A stretch of DNA of 39,809 bases, from assembly GCA_019309145.1 (NCBI GenBank), contig JAFDGR010000007.1, forward strand, positions 1-39,809, written 5' to 3'. This DNA is from Deltaproteobacteria bacterium (lineage in GTDB: Bacteria; Desulfobacterota; DSM-4660; Desulfatiglandales; Desulfatiglandaceae). Under the pieces are notes generated by a model, which searched no databases, had not been told where the DNA came from, and saw only the letters and a program-made list of their open reading frames with translations. A program made the position numbers and the translations under genes. Below, in pieces: positions 7,343-16,371 of this stretch. The stretch's first letter is position 1, and each line of letters starts with the position of its first letter.

Positions 7343-10332
7343 ACGAGATCTCCAAACGGTTTTTGCCAGGATTGTTTCAGATCTGAAATATCCTCATCCA
7401 TCAAAGGAGCCCCCGGGGAACCCCTTACGATAAAGCGGGGAGAAGCAGTTACCATCCCGATCCGGGAGAGGTGCAATCCAGAAAACAGGGCCTCGAAGTC
7501 CTGTTTTCTGGAAGGATCTACGGTAACCACGAATCGTCCACAGGTCTCGGAGTAGAGGGCCGTGGTGGGGCTCATCCCGGCAGTCTTCGGGATGTCTTCC
7601 ACATGAAGGTCCATGCCCAGTTCGCCACCCATGGCAACCAGCGCCAGGTGCACGGCGAGTCCACCCCTTGCAACCGCGTGGCAGGACGTGACAAGCTTTG
7701 CACGCACCGCCTTTGCAAGGGCCTGGTACAGCGGGAGCACGGACCCAGCGTCTACCTTGGGCACGTTGAGGCCTGTTTCCCCCATCATCTGGTAGTATTC
7801 GCTTCCTCCCAGTTCATTGCGGGTCTCGCCAAGAACATAGACGAGATCACCCGGGAACTTAGCCTCCATGGTGACGCAGGTATGAATATCATCGATCACG
7901 CTGCTGACCGTGAAGAGAAGCGTGGGCAACCCTGAAACTTTCCTTCGCTCGCCAAAAGGTCCTTCCAGGTTTCCGTCAATATACATGCTGTCTTTTCCCG
8001 AAAGAAGCGGGATGCCGAAGGCCTTGCAGGAGTCACGCAAGGCCCAGTTCGCCCGAACGAGCTGGGCGGCCTTGTATTTGCCGTCGGGATTTTGGAGGGG
8101 ATGATATTGAATGGTTGGCCAGCAGAAGTTATCCACTCCCCCGAGATGTTCGGGAGATCCACCTACTGCCAGCACCTTCCGAACGGCCTCGTCAATGGTC
8201 GCGGCCACCATGTGATAGGTATCAATTTTTGAGTAAAACGGATTAACGGCCTGTGCGACTGCAATTCCTCTTCTGGATTGAAGAACCGGTCTTATCACGC
8301 ACGCATCACCAGGGAGATCCCGGCCTCTCCCCACGAGCGGTTTAAGGACACTGCCGCCCTGGACTTCATGGTCATATTGCCTGGTAATCCAGTTCCTGGA
8401 ACAGATATTCGGCCGTGATAACATTGCCTTCAATAAGGAACCCTGTTGGGATGGCTCGCTGAAAACAGGTTCTCTCAGCCCCCTGCGTTCAGGAGAGGTC
8501 CATTCCGCTTCAAATTCCCATTGGGGGAAATCGGACTCCAGCAGGTCCATCCGCACATAGGCGCAGGGTTTTCCCTTGTAATCCAGTTCAAGGATACCGG
8601 TGTCGTTATATTCCCCGATCACCGTGCTTTCCACTGCGTGCTTCGTGGAAAGCTCCATGAACCGGTCGATGTTTTTTGGATGAACCGCTATGGTCATTCT
8701 TTCCTGGGACTCTGATACCCAGATTTCCCATTGGTCCAGGCCTTCGTATTTCAGGGGAACCTTGTCCAGATCAACGCGGCATCCGTTACTGAATCGCGCG
8801 GATTCTCCAACAGACGAGGAGAGTCCTCCGCCGCCATTGTCCGTGATAAACTCGATCAACCCTTCATCCCGGGCCTCCATGAGGAAGTCGTGCATCTTTT
8901 TCTGGGTGTATGGGTCACCGATCTGCACATGCCCGGCAGGAGTATGCTCACTGAATGTTTCCGAAGCGGCCGTCACCCCGTGGATACCGTCTTTCCCGAC
9001 CCGGCCGCCTGACATGACGATCAGGTCACCCGGGTGTGTTTTTTTCTCGTGTGACGAGGTATCTCCCACCCTGGCAGGCATGAGGCCCAGGGCGGTGACA
9101 AAGACCAGGCATTTGCCGATATAGCTTTCATCAAACAGGAGAAGCCCATAGCCCGTTGGTATACCGCTTTTATTTCCTCCGTCCCGTACTCCCTCAATAA
9201 TACCGTCCAGGAGTCTCCGGGGGTGTAAATGGGGCTTCAGTTCCTTGTTGTAATCGCGTGGACCCACACAGTATCCATAGAGCCCCAGGATCAACTTCGC
9301 TCCTTTGCCCGTTCCCATAGGGTCCCGGTAAATCCCCACGATCCCTGTTATGGCACCACCGTAGGCCTCCATATTGGAAGGGCTGTTATGTGTCTCACCG
9401 GTGATGGCGTAGTAATGATCGTCATCAAATCGTGCCACTCCCGCATTGTCCCAGAGGACCGATATGACCCAGTCCTTTTCCGCCTGAATGTCGAGGGTAG
9501 GCTGTTCGATGCAGGTCTTGAAAAGATTGTCCACGGTTTCCCGCGAACCGGTGTCGAGGTCATGGTAGTGAAAAAGCCCTTTAAAGGTGTTGTGGTTGCA
9601 ATGGTCGCTTCTCGCCTGGGAGAGGTATTCCAATTCCACATCAGTGGGAAGATCAAGCCCCACCTTTTTCCTTTCCCGCCGGATATCTTCCCTGAGAAAG
9701 TAGTTTCTTATGACCGGGATATCCCGCTCATGGAGGGCCAGATTTCGTTCTTCAGAAAGCTTTCTGAGGGTTTCATCACTGTCAATGGATATGGTTGTTA
9801 CCTGCGGCTCATGGTCGAGGATGACCTTGGGCACTGGATACCCGATCCCGTCTTCTTGAGACCATTCTTTCTCCCCATATATTTTCCATTGCTGGATGAT
9901 CCCATTTGCCAGGAGTTCGTTGGCGATTGTCTCCGCGTCTTCTCGAGAAAGATTTCCCCTGATTTCATATAATTTTGAAGTGTAAACCGCTTCATCCTGG
10001 CCGAATTCGAGTTGCAGGAGGTCTTCAATGGCCTCTACCGCGGTGCTGCCGGCCGTGTCCCGAACGCCGGGGCGGAATCCGACCCAAATGAGCCAGTCAA
10101 AGTCCCCGGCCAGCGGTTTGTAGGAGGAGACTTCCGTAACCGGATTGGTAAACAGCGCGGTGCGAAGCCTTTCCAATTGTTCCCCGGTCAGAGATGTCTC
10201 CATGGTGAGGACCCGGATCACGCGGATATCTCTCACTTCCAGCGCAAAATATTCTTTTGCTTTTCGCCGGATTGATTCCCCTTCGGCGTCCATCAATTCC
10301 TGTTTGAGCCGTATCTCCAACCTTGAAAGCAT
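7339..10332 (-). CDS. purL: Phosphoribosylformylglycinamidine synthase with N-terminal PurS-like domains and PurL synthetase
   Basis: A 997-residue cytoplasmic enzyme that makes FGAM from FGAR, ATP and the ammonia delivered by PurQ. The N-terminus holds two PurS-like segments (about residues 3-70 and 79-150: the first ends LFTNPVTEV, the second contains VGFRPGVRDTAG and ANELLANGII). Then come the linker motif DHCNHNTF (243-250), the ATP site TGETHNSPS (311-319), GTGKGAK (340-346) and SGGRVGKDGIHG. There is no C-terminal glutaminase domain, unlike the 1295-residue E. coli PurL; that is PurQ next door. The start at 10332 is preferred over ATG 10353 because AAAGGCGG lies 8 bases before it and homologues begin near here. 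A sigma-70-like promoter lies about 165 bases upstream. Confidence 0.92.
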   Translation of the reverse strand: MLSRLEIRLKQELMDAEGESIRRKAKEYFALEVRDIRVIRVLTMETSLTGEQLERLRTALFTNPVTEVSSYKPLAGDFDWLIWVGFRPGVRDTAGSTAVEAIEDLLQLEFGQDEAVYTSKLYEIRGNLSREDAETIANELLANGIIQQWKIYGEKEWSQEDGIGYPVPKVILDHEPQVTTISIDSDETLRKLSEERNLALHERDIPVIRNYFLREDIRRERKKVGLDLPTDVELEYLSQARSDHCNHNTFKGLFHYHDLDTGSRETVDNLFKTCIEQPTLDIQAEKDWVISVLWDNAGVARFDDDHYYAITGETHNSPSNMEAYGGAITGIVGIYRDPMGTGKGAKLILGLYGYCVGPRDYNKELKPHLHPRRLLDGIIEGVRDGGNKSGIPTGYGLLLFDESYIGKCLVFVTALGLMPARVGDTSSHEKKTHPGDLIVMSGGRVGKDGIHGVTAASETFSEHTPAGHVQIGDPYTQKKMHDFLMEARDEGLIEFITDNGGGGLSSSVGESARFSNGCRVDLDKVPLKYEGLDQWEIWVSESQERMTIAVHPKNIDRFMELSTKHAVESTVIGEYNDTGILELDYKGKPCAYVRMDLLESDFPQWEFEAEWTSPERRGLREPVFSEPSQQGSLLKAMLSRPNICSRNWITRQYDHEVQGGSVLKPLVGRGRDLPGDACVIRPVLQSRRGIAVAQAVNPFYSKIDTYHMVAATIDEAVRKVLAVGGSPEHLGGVDNFCWPTIQYHPLQNPDGKYKAAQLVRANWALRDSCKAFGIPLLSGKDSMYIDGNLEGPFGERRKVSGLPTLLFTVSSVIDDIHTCVTMEAKFPGDLVYVLGETRNELGGSEYYQMMGETGLNVPKVDAGSVLPLYQALAKAVRAKLVTSCHAVARGGLAVHLALVAMGGELGMDLHVEDIPKTAGMSPTTALYSETCGRFVVTVDPSRKQDFEALFSGLHLSRIGMVTASPRFIVRGSPGAPLMDEDISDLKQSWQKPFGDLV

Positions 10333-10496
10333 TGCTCTGACCGCCTTTCTCATTGCTCAGGTAGATAACGTGAGCGCCTGCATTGTGCGATCGATTGACA
10401 GAAATGTTTCCCGGTCTTCAACGTGACCAGCCGGGAAGTTGTGAAATATGAAGAAATTGGGCGAAGCCAACCGTGAACCGTGTGGCAATTTGAATA

Positions 10497-10524
10497 GTTA
10501 TAATAAACCACTGGGATGAGTCAA
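10497..10524 (-). promoter_or_regulatory. Sigma-70-type promoter for purL-purQ
   Basis: On the minus strand TTGACT (10524-10519) and TATAAC (10502-10497) are spaced by 16 bases. The predicted start near 10490 gives a leader of about 158 bases before the chosen purL start. I see no recognisable purine riboswitch in that leader. The gap 10333-10688 otherwise holds only this site, a weak plus-strand promoter and one small open frame. Confidence 0.5.
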
Positions 10525-10555
10525 TAGAAATCCGGGCTAGATCCCTGAAGCACAC

Positions 10556-10696
10556 ATGAAGCTTGCATTACTGGAAGCCAGTGCCTATATTGAAAAGGGT
10601 GATTATGGAGCCGCAGATTCCCATACGCGAAAATCTGTGGCGAAATATTTGCAGGAACATAATATGATCTCTACGGAGAGGATAGACTATGGATGA
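10556..10696 (+). CDS. Possible small protein (46 residues) overlapping the ClpX-like gene
   Basis: ATG at 10556 opens a 46-residue frame beginning MKLALLEASAYIEKGDYGAA and ending RIDYG, with its stop 8 bases inside the next gene (overlap 10689-10696). The composition (EASAYIEKGDYGAADSHTRK) looks like real protein, reminiscent of a single TPR-like helix pair, and the overlap would allow translational coupling. Against it: no good ribosome site, an upstream in-frame stop only 18 bases away, and a promoter-like pair (10563-10591) inside it. No family recognised; treat as tentative. Confidence 0.35.
   Translation: MKLALLEASAYIEKGDYGAADSHTRKSVAKYLQEHNMISTERIDYG
10563..10591 (+). promoter_or_regulatory. 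Weak sigma-70-type promoter candidate for the ClpX-like/ahb operon
   Basis: TTGCAT (10563-10568) and TATATT (10586-10591) are 17 bases apart; the predicted start near 10598 leaves about 90 bases before the ClpX-like ATG. The -35 match is poor. It conflicts with the tentative small gene covering the same bases, so at most one of the two is likely to matter. Confidence 0.3.
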
Positions 10697-12509
10697 TGAA
10701 AAAAAAGAACTGGAGGGGAGCGAAGGACAAACCAAGATCCCGAACCAGAAAGAACTTGAAAAGGAATTGAGTGAATACCTCTCAAAGAAATACGGGAACA
10801 GGGTAAAAGTTATTTCTCCCTTTGTGGTCCCGCGTCCGGGTGAAGAAAGAATGGATGACGGCCAAAAGAGCAGGCACGGAGAGAAAGGTCCTGATTTTGA
10901 CCTGCTGCCCGAGGAATTGGAGGCATACCTGGATGGTTTTGTGGTCAAACAAAATGATGCAAAAGCAGTGCTGTCCACCAAAATTTGCACTCATTTCAAT
11001 CGGATCAAGTATTATAACAAAACGTCACAGGGCGCAAAAAAATCCAGTGTCGGCATGATTAAGAACAACATCCTCATGATTGGACCGACCGGGGTGGGGA
11101 AGACCTATATTATCAAGCTTATCGCCCATAAGCTCGGCGTCCCCTTTGTAAAGGGGGATGCCACGAAGTTCAGCGAGACCGGTTACGTGGGTGGGGATGT
11201 GGAGGATCTGGTCAGAGATCTGGTTTACGAGGCGAACGATGATATTGAACTGGCGGAAAACGGGATTATCTACATTGACGAAATAGACAAGATCGCCTCC
11301 GCCCACAATTTGATCGGGCATGATGTATCACGGACCGGGGTGCAACGGGCCCTTCTGAAACCCATGGAAGAAACGGAAGTTGATTTGAAGGTTCCCCATG
11401 ACCCTATTTCCCAGATTCAGGCAATCGAGCAGTACAGGAGAACGGGAAAAAGGGAAAAGCGCGTGGTCAATACCAGGAATATCCTGTTTATTGTGAGCGG
11501 GGCGTTCGGTGATCTGACTGAAATTATTCGAAAACGGCTGCAACAGCAGGGAATTGGGTTTGAGGCTGATGTGCGTTCGACTGAAGTCCCCTGGGAGATC
11601 CTGAAGGAAGTAAAGGCACAAGACTTGATCGAGTTCGGATTTGAATCGGAGTTCGTGGGACGGTTGCCCGTGGTCGTTGTTTTTGATGAGCTCAGGAAGG
11701 AAGATTTGCTGGAGATTCTGAATAATCCGAACAACCCGATCCTGATCAGCAAGAGGAGAGATTTCAGGGCGTACGGGATTGACATCCAGTTTGAAGAGGA
11801 GGCGCTGGACCAGATAGCTGAGATGGCCGCGGCCGAAAAGACAGGGGCAAGAGGATTGGTGAGCGCCATCGAGAAGGTGCTGATTCCCTTTGAAAAAACC
11901 CTGCCCTCGACGGATATCAAGTATTTCCTGGTAACTCCTGATGTGGTAAGAAACCCTGCCGGGGAACTGGAAAAACTCCTCGCGAACCCCGATGATCCTG
12001 CGCGTATCTCCAGGTTCCAGGACGCGAAAGAGAAGGAACTCAGGAATATTCAGGCCTATATCGCCGGAAGCGCAGAAAATTTTCGTAAGAATTCAGGCCT
12101 GGAAGTCGGGGAACGACGGATTGAACTCCTTTCCGCATTGTATTTGAAAAACATCTCTGATATTGATAGCGTTTTTGAAGATTTTAAGGCGATGTATCAG
12201 CAAATAAAGATCGAGGAGGCGTCTCTGCCGGAGAAACTGGAGGTGAGTGTTTCTTTCGAAGACAGCGCAATTGATGAAATCATTCACCAGGCCATAGAGA
12301 AGGATGAAGAGGCGGGCACCCTGGCGTATCAGCTCGCCAAGAAACTTGAATATGGTCTGAAGCTGGTTCGGGATCGTTCCGGGATTGAACATTTTTCGAT
12401 TAATGGCGAGGCAATCATTGACATGGAGAAATTCGTGAACGATTTGCTCAAGCAGTATTATCACGAAGAATATGGCGGACCAATACCCAATTTCAAAGTA
12501 CGCGACTGA
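10689..12509 (+). CDS. ClpX-like AAA+ unfoldase without the zinc-binding domain
   Basis: A 606-residue AAA+ protein clearly of the ClpX/HslU clade: Walker A GPTGVGKT (132-139), pore loop GYVG (165-168), Walker B IIYIDEID (193-200), FIVSGAFGDL (sensor region, 267-276), EFVGRLP with the probable arginine finger (321-327) and sensor-2 GARGL (386-390). The tripeptide IGF, which in ClpX docks on ClpP, is present at 289-291 in the equivalent loop, so partnership with ClpP is likely. Differences from ClpX (about 420 residues): the N-terminal Cys4 zinc domain is replaced by a charged segment, and a C-terminal extension of about 170 residues (435-606) is present. CGGAGAGG about 7 bases upstream supports the ATG. 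It ends 5 bases before ahbC, so it is in the heme operon. Substrate unknown. Confidence 0.85.
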   Translation: MDDEKKELEGSEGQTKIPNQKELEKELSEYLSKKYGNRVKVISPFVVPRPGEERMDDGQKSRHGEKGPDFDLLPEELEAYLDGFVVKQNDAKAVLSTKICTHFNRIKYYNKTSQGAKKSSVGMIKNNILMIGPTGVGKTYIIKLIAHKLGVPFVKGDATKFSETGYVGGDVEDLVRDLVYEANDDIELAENGIIYIDEIDKIASAHNLIGHDVSRTGVQRALLKPMEETEVDLKVPHDPISQIQAIEQYRRTGKREKRVVNTRNILFIVSGAFGDLTEIIRKRLQQQGIGFEADVRSTEVPWEILKEVKAQDLIEFGFESEFVGRLPVVVVFDELRKEDLLEILNNPNNPILISKRRDFRAYGIDIQFEEEALDQIAEMAAAEKTGARGLVSAIEKVLIPFEKTLPSTDIKYFLVTPDVVRNPAGELEKLLANPDDPARISRFQDAKEKELRNIQAYIAGSAENFRKNSGLEVGERRIELLSALYLKNISDIDSVFEDFKAMYQQIKIEEASLPEKLEVSVSFEDSAIDEIIHQAIEKDEEAGTLAYQLAKKLEYGLKLVRDRSGIEHFSINGEAIIDMEKFVNDLLKQYYHEEYGGPIPNFKVRD

Positions 12510-12514
12510 GAAAA

Positions 12515-13705
12515 ATGATTGGAATATCAAAGCTTTATTGTGGGACTGTCGAGCCATCTGACGCGCTTCGTTACGGGAGGCGTTCCGGGGATCTGCCTTC
12601 CCATCTCCTGCAGTTTTCAAAAGACAAGAAGCCTGTCGTGGTCTGGAATGTGACGCGTGCCTGTAACCTGCGTTGTGTGCACTGTTATGCAAGAGCCGTG
12701 GAAGAGACCAGGGAACGGGAGTTGAGCCACGAAGAGGGTCTTGCCCTCCTTGATGATCTGGCGGCCTTTGGAGTTCCCGTGGTATTGTTTTCCGGAGGCG
12801 AACCTCTCGTGCGGCCGGATCTCCTGGATCTTGCCAGGTACGCGGTACTGAAAGGAATGCGTGCGGTAATCTCAACGAACGGCACCCTCATTGACCGGGA
12901 AAAGGCCCGGAAACTGAAAGATATCGGTCTTTCTTATGTCGGGGTGAGCCTTGACGGTATGGAAGAGGTGAACGACCGGTTCCGCGGGAAGAAAGGCGCT
13001 TTTCAGAAAGCGATGGAGGGGATCAGGAATTGCCAGGAAGTGGGCCTGAAAGTGGGATTACGCTTCACCATGAACCGGATGAACGCCCAGGAAATTCCCA
13101 ATATTTTTGATCTCCTTGAAACCTATGACATCCCGAGGGTCTGTTTTTACCACCTGGTTTATGCAGGGCGGGGTTCGGAACTCGTGGAGCAGGATCTGAG
13201 CCACGAAGAAACCCGCCGGGCCGTGGATTTGATTATTGACCGCACAAAGGCACTCCATGAGCGTGGAAGCATGAAGGAGGTCCTGACCGTGGACAATCAT
13301 GCTGACGGGCCCTATGTGTATCTCCGGATGTTGAAAGAGAATGATCCGAGAGCTCCTGAGGTGTTGGAACTTCTTCAGATGAACGAGGGGAACAATTCGG
13401 GCAGGGGGTTCGGATGCGTGAGCTGGGATGGTTCAGTACACGCGGACCAGTTCTGGCGGCACTATTCCTTTGGGAATGTGCTCCAGAGACCCTTCAGCGA
13501 GATTTGGACGGATCTTTCCAATCCGTTGATGGCGCGGTTGAAAGAGAAGAAAAAGTATGTCAAAGGGCGTTGCGCGCAATGTCACTGGCTGGATATATGC
13601 GGAGGCAATTTTCGTGTTCGCGCCGAGGCAGTGAGCGGTGATCTCTGGGCTCCGGATCCTGCCTGCTACCTCACCGATGACGAAATTTCAGGCAAACTGG
13701 CATAA
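12515..13705 (+). CDS. ahbC: AhbC, 12,18-didecarboxysiroheme deacetylase (radical SAM)
   Basis: Radical SAM/SPASM enzyme of the alternative heme pathway, 396 residues; it converts 12,18-didecarboxysiroheme to iron-coproporphyrin III by removing two acetate side chains. The SAM-cluster motif is CxxxCxxC at Cys50, Cys54 and Cys57, followed by FSGGEPL and the C-terminal Cys set (GRCAQCHWLDICGGN, then a Cys in PACYL) for auxiliary iron-sulfur binding. The opening MIGISKLYCGTVEPSDALRY is a hallmark of this family as I know it. It is tightly linked to the ClpX-like gene (5-base gap) and followed by hemB and ahbD, which fixes the pathway. ATG 12515 is the only reasonable start. Oxygen-sensitive chemistry implies an anaerobe. 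Confidence 0.92.
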   Translation: MIGISKLYCGTVEPSDALRYGRRSGDLPSHLLQFSKDKKPVVVWNVTRACNLRCVHCYARAVEETRERELSHEEGLALLDDLAAFGVPVVLFSGGEPLVRPDLLDLARYAVLKGMRAVISTNGTLIDREKARKLKDIGLSYVGVSLDGMEEVNDRFRGKKGAFQKAMEGIRNCQEVGLKVGLRFTMNRMNAQEIPNIFDLLETYDIPRVCFYHLVYAGRGSELVEQDLSHEETRRAVDLIIDRTKALHERGSMKEVLTVDNHADGPYVYLRMLKENDPRAPEVLELLQMNEGNNSGRGFGCVSWDGSVHADQFWRHYSFGNVLQRPFSEIWTDLSNPLMARLKEKKKYVKGRCAQCHWLDICGGNFRVRAEAVSGDLWAPDPACYLTDDEISGKLA

Positions 13706-13865
13706 GTGGTTGTCATCCAGTTGAAGTGTTTTGGAACAGATGCAAGTTGAGCAGAGGTCCAGGATAGGCCCTGTGGCTACTTGAATGAAACTTTGAGCGT
13801 CAAAGAATGCAAGAATGGGAACCTGAGGCGTTAATGGAGAAGAAGGGTTTGCCTGGGAGGAAAGA

Positions 13866-14834
13866 ATGATTATTCGACCACGGAGGTTGAGAAGAACTCC
13901 CGCCATTCGGGACATGGTGCGGGAGACACACCTTTCAGTGAAGGATTTCATCGCACCGTTGTTTGTGAAACCCGGTGACGGCACAAGGGACCCTATCTCT
14001 TCCATGCCGGGGCAATACCAGTATTCAGTGGATACCCTTGTCAACGAGGTCAGGGAACTGGCAGGCCTCGGGATACCGTCCGTCATCCTGTTCGGTTTGC
14101 CGGACACCAAAGACCCCCTGGGCAGTCGGTCATGGGCGGATGACGGCATTGTTCAGCAAGCCGTCTCCGCAATCAAGTCCGCGGTGCCGGATATGGTTGT
14201 TATTACTGATGTCTGTTTTTGTGAATATACGGATCACGGCCACTGTGGTGTGATCAAGAACGGCGATGTGGATAATGATGCCACCCTTGCATTGCTCGCC
14301 CGACAGGCCCTGTCCCATGCAAAGGCGGGGGCGGATCTGGTCGCTCCTTCCGATATGATGGACGGGCGGGTTGCGGCCATCAGGGAGGCTCTTGACGGGG
14401 AAGGGTACCACCAGATAGGCATTCTGTCTTATGCGGTCAAATATGCCTCTGCCTTTTACGGCCCGTTTCGGGACGCGGCTGAGTCGGCCCCCCAATTCGG
14501 AGACCGTTCCAGCTACCAGATGGACCCGGCAAACGCCCTTGAGGCTCTCAAGGAAGCGGAGCTGGATCTATCGGAAGGGGCGGATATGATCATGGTAAAA
14601 CCAGCTCTTCCCTACCTTGACATTATTTCTCGTGTGCGGGAGATCTGCGCTGTGCCGCTTGCCGCCTATAACGTGAGCGGTGAATATGCAATGATCAAGG
14701 CGGCTGCATTAAATGGCTGGGTCGATGGGAAGCGAGTCATGATGGAATCATTGACCGCCATCAAGCGCGCAGGCGCTGATCTTATCCTGACCTATTTTGC
14801 AAAAGAGGCAGCTCACCTGTTGATGAGCACGTAG
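13866..14834 (+). CDS. hemB: Porphobilinogen synthase (delta-aminolevulinic acid dehydratase)
   Basis: A 322-residue enzyme condensing two 5-aminolevulinate to porphobilinogen, an early step shared by heme, siroheme and cobalamin. Schiff-base lysines are Lys192 ([13 protein letters not shown]) and Lys245 ([12 protein letters not shown]). The catalytic metal site has three cysteines (Cys117, Cys119, Cys127 in [14 protein letters not shown]), so this is a zinc-type enzyme rather than the Asp-rich magnesium type. GGGAGG about 7 bases before ATG 13866 supports the start. The 160-base gap after ahbC contains no gene or terminator I can support, so co-transcription with ahbC is likely. Length and motifs match the family. 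Confidence 0.95.
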   Translation: MIIRPRRLRRTPAIRDMVRETHLSVKDFIAPLFVKPGDGTRDPISSMPGQYQYSVDTLVNEVRELAGLGIPSVILFGLPDTKDPLGSRSWADDGIVQQAVSAIKSAVPDMVVITDVCFCEYTDHGHCGVIKNGDVDNDATLALLARQALSHAKAGADLVAPSDMMDGRVAAIREALDGEGYHQIGILSYAVKYASAFYGPFRDAAESAPQFGDRSSYQMDPANALEALKEAELDLSEGADMIMVKPALPYLDIISRVREICAVPLAAYNVSGEYAMIKAAALNGWVDGKRVMMESLTAIKRAGADLILTYFAKEAAHLLMST

Positions 14835-14855
14835 CACTTCGAAAAAAACCCTGCT

Positions 14856-15923
14856 ATGGAAAAAAAATCCGAAAAAAGAAATCAGCTTCGGCTGGTCGCA
14901 TGGGAGATCACGCGCAGTTGTAACCTGAATTGTGTGCACTGCAGGGCGGCAGCAGAGAGGGGACCCTATCCCGGGGAGCTTTCTACTTCCAGATGCCTGA
15001 CGCTCCTGGAAGAAATCCGTGACGTTGGAAGTCCCATTGTGATCCTGACCGGAGGAGAACCCCTCTTGAGAGAGGACGTCTTTGAGCTCGCCCGCTATGG
15101 ATCAGATCTTGGCCTTCGTATGGTCATGGCGACGAACGGTACGCTGCTCAACCCTTTTGTTCTCCAAAAGATGAAAGCGTCAGGAATCAAGCGAGTGAGT
15201 ATCTCCCTTGACGGTCCGACCGCCCGGGAACATGATGCCTTCAGAAAGGTTCACGGGGCATTTGACGCGGCTATCGCGGGAATTACCCTCCTGAAGGAGC
15301 ACGGAATCGAGTTTCAGATCAATACCACTATTACGAGACATAACGCCCATCTTGCCGAACAGATATTGCAGTTGGCCGTGGATCTTGGCGCGGCGGCCCA
15401 TCATTTATTTCTTCTGGTCCCCACCGGTAGGGCCAGGGAGATGGTGAACCAGGAAATAGAGGCCGCTGAATATGAAAACCTGCTCCACTGGTTTTACCGG
15501 ATGAGAGATAAAGTAAAGATTCATCTAAAGGCAACATGTGCCCCTCATTATTATAGAATATTACGACAAGAAGCTCATGCAAAGGGGGAAAAGGTAACGT
15601 TTGACACCTATGGGCTTGATGCGGTAACCAGAGGATGCCTGGGAGGAACAGCCTTCTGTTTTATTTCTCATGACGGAATTGTTCAACCTTGCGGCTATCT
15701 GGAATTGAAGTGTGGAGACGTTGGGAAGGATACGTTCAAGGAAGTATGGGAACATTCGAATATTTTTAACAAACTGAGGGATTTCTCGCTGTACAAGGGC
15801 AAATGCGGGCGATGCGAATACATCAGGGTTTGTGGCGGCTGCCGGGCGCGCGCCTATGAGGCGACGGGGGATTTTCTCGCGGAAGAACCATTGTGTGTGT
15901 ATGAACCTTCCAAACAGGGATAA
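14856..15923 (+). CDS. ahbD: AhbD, heme b synthase (radical SAM)
   Basis: Radical SAM/SPASM protein, 355 residues, that performs the last step of the siroheme-dependent pathway: oxidative decarboxylation of two propionates of iron-coproporphyrin III to vinyls, giving heme b. Cluster motif Cys22-x3-Cys26-x2-Cys29 (SCNLNCVHC), then LTGGEPLL and a Cys-rich C-terminus (KCGRCEYIRVCGGCRARAYE) for the auxiliary cluster. It differs from ahbC in lacking the MIGISKLYCG opening. It lies 21 bases after hemB and 1 base before the decarboxylase-subunit gene, so all are one operon. The ribosome site before 14856 is weak. AhbD rather than a PqqE-like maturase is supported mainly by context. Confidence 0.88.
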   Translation: MEKKSEKRNQLRLVAWEITRSCNLNCVHCRAAAERGPYPGELSTSRCLTLLEEIRDVGSPIVILTGGEPLLREDVFELARYGSDLGLRMVMATNGTLLNPFVLQKMKASGIKRVSISLDGPTAREHDAFRKVHGAFDAAIAGITLLKEHGIEFQINTTITRHNAHLAEQILQLAVDLGAAAHHLFLLVPTGRAREMVNQEIEAAEYENLLHWFYRMRDKVKIHLKATCAPHYYRILRQEAHAKGEKVTFDTYGLDAVTRGCLGGTAFCFISHDGIVQPCGYLELKCGDVGKDTFKEVWEHSNIFNKLRDFSLYKGKCGRCEYIRVCGGCRARAYEATGDFLAEEPLCVYEPSKQG

Positions 15924-15924
15924 G

Positions 15925-16371
15925 ATGGATAGCTTGGATAAAGATATTCTCAACGAGATTCAATCAGACTTTCCCTTGGCACCACGTCCCTATGAGGAAC
16001 TGGGAAAAAGGGTCGGCCTTTCAGAAGAAGAGGTCCTTGAACGGGTAAGGAGGTTGAAAGCAACGGGTGTTATCAGGAGGATAGGGGGCAATTTTCATTC
16101 AAACCGCCTCAATTTCACCAGCACACTGTGCGCTGCCAAGGTTCCTGATGACAAACTGGAACTCTTTGTTGATGCGGTGAACGCCTACCCCGGCGTAACC
16201 CATAACTATCTGAGAAATCACTCCTATAATGTCTGGTTCACTTTTATCGCGGAAAATATGGAGTATATTCAGTCTGCCTTGACCAGGATAGCGGAGGAGA
16301 GCGGGGTGAAAGAGATCCTGAACCTTCCCGCGGTCAGGGTGTTTAAGATAAAGGTGGATTTTGAGGTTTAA
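15925..16371 (+). CDS. Siroheme decarboxylase subunit (AhbA/AhbB, Lrp/AsnC-like fold)
   Basis: A 148-residue protein with an AsnC/Lrp-like winged helix (LSEEEVLERVRRLKATGVIRRIG) followed by a ligand-binding domain carrying HNYLRNHSYNVWFTF, the block typical of AhbA/AhbB and NirD/L/G/H decarboxylases. With its partner it removes the C12 and C18 acetate carboxyls of siroheme, the first step of the Ahb pathway. ATG 15925 lies 1 base after the ahbD stop, with AGGGATAAG upstream serving as a modest ribosome site. Known enzymes are AhbA-AhbB heterodimers, yet only this one subunit is present in the window; I lean to the alpha subunit (AhbA) but cannot be sure. It overlaps the convergent small membrane protein gene by a few bases. 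Confidence 0.85.
   Translation: MDSLDKDILNEIQSDFPLAPRPYEELGKRVGLSEEEVLERVRRLKATGVIRRIGGNFHSNRLNFTSTLCAAKVPDDKLELFVDAVNAYPGVTHNYLRNHSYNVWFTFIAENMEYIQSALTRIAEESGVKEILNLPAVRVFKIKVDFEV

Noticed and set aside
9229-9972. Long plus-strand frame opposite purL
   Set aside because: Antisense shadow of conserved PurL motifs; no start signal or family.
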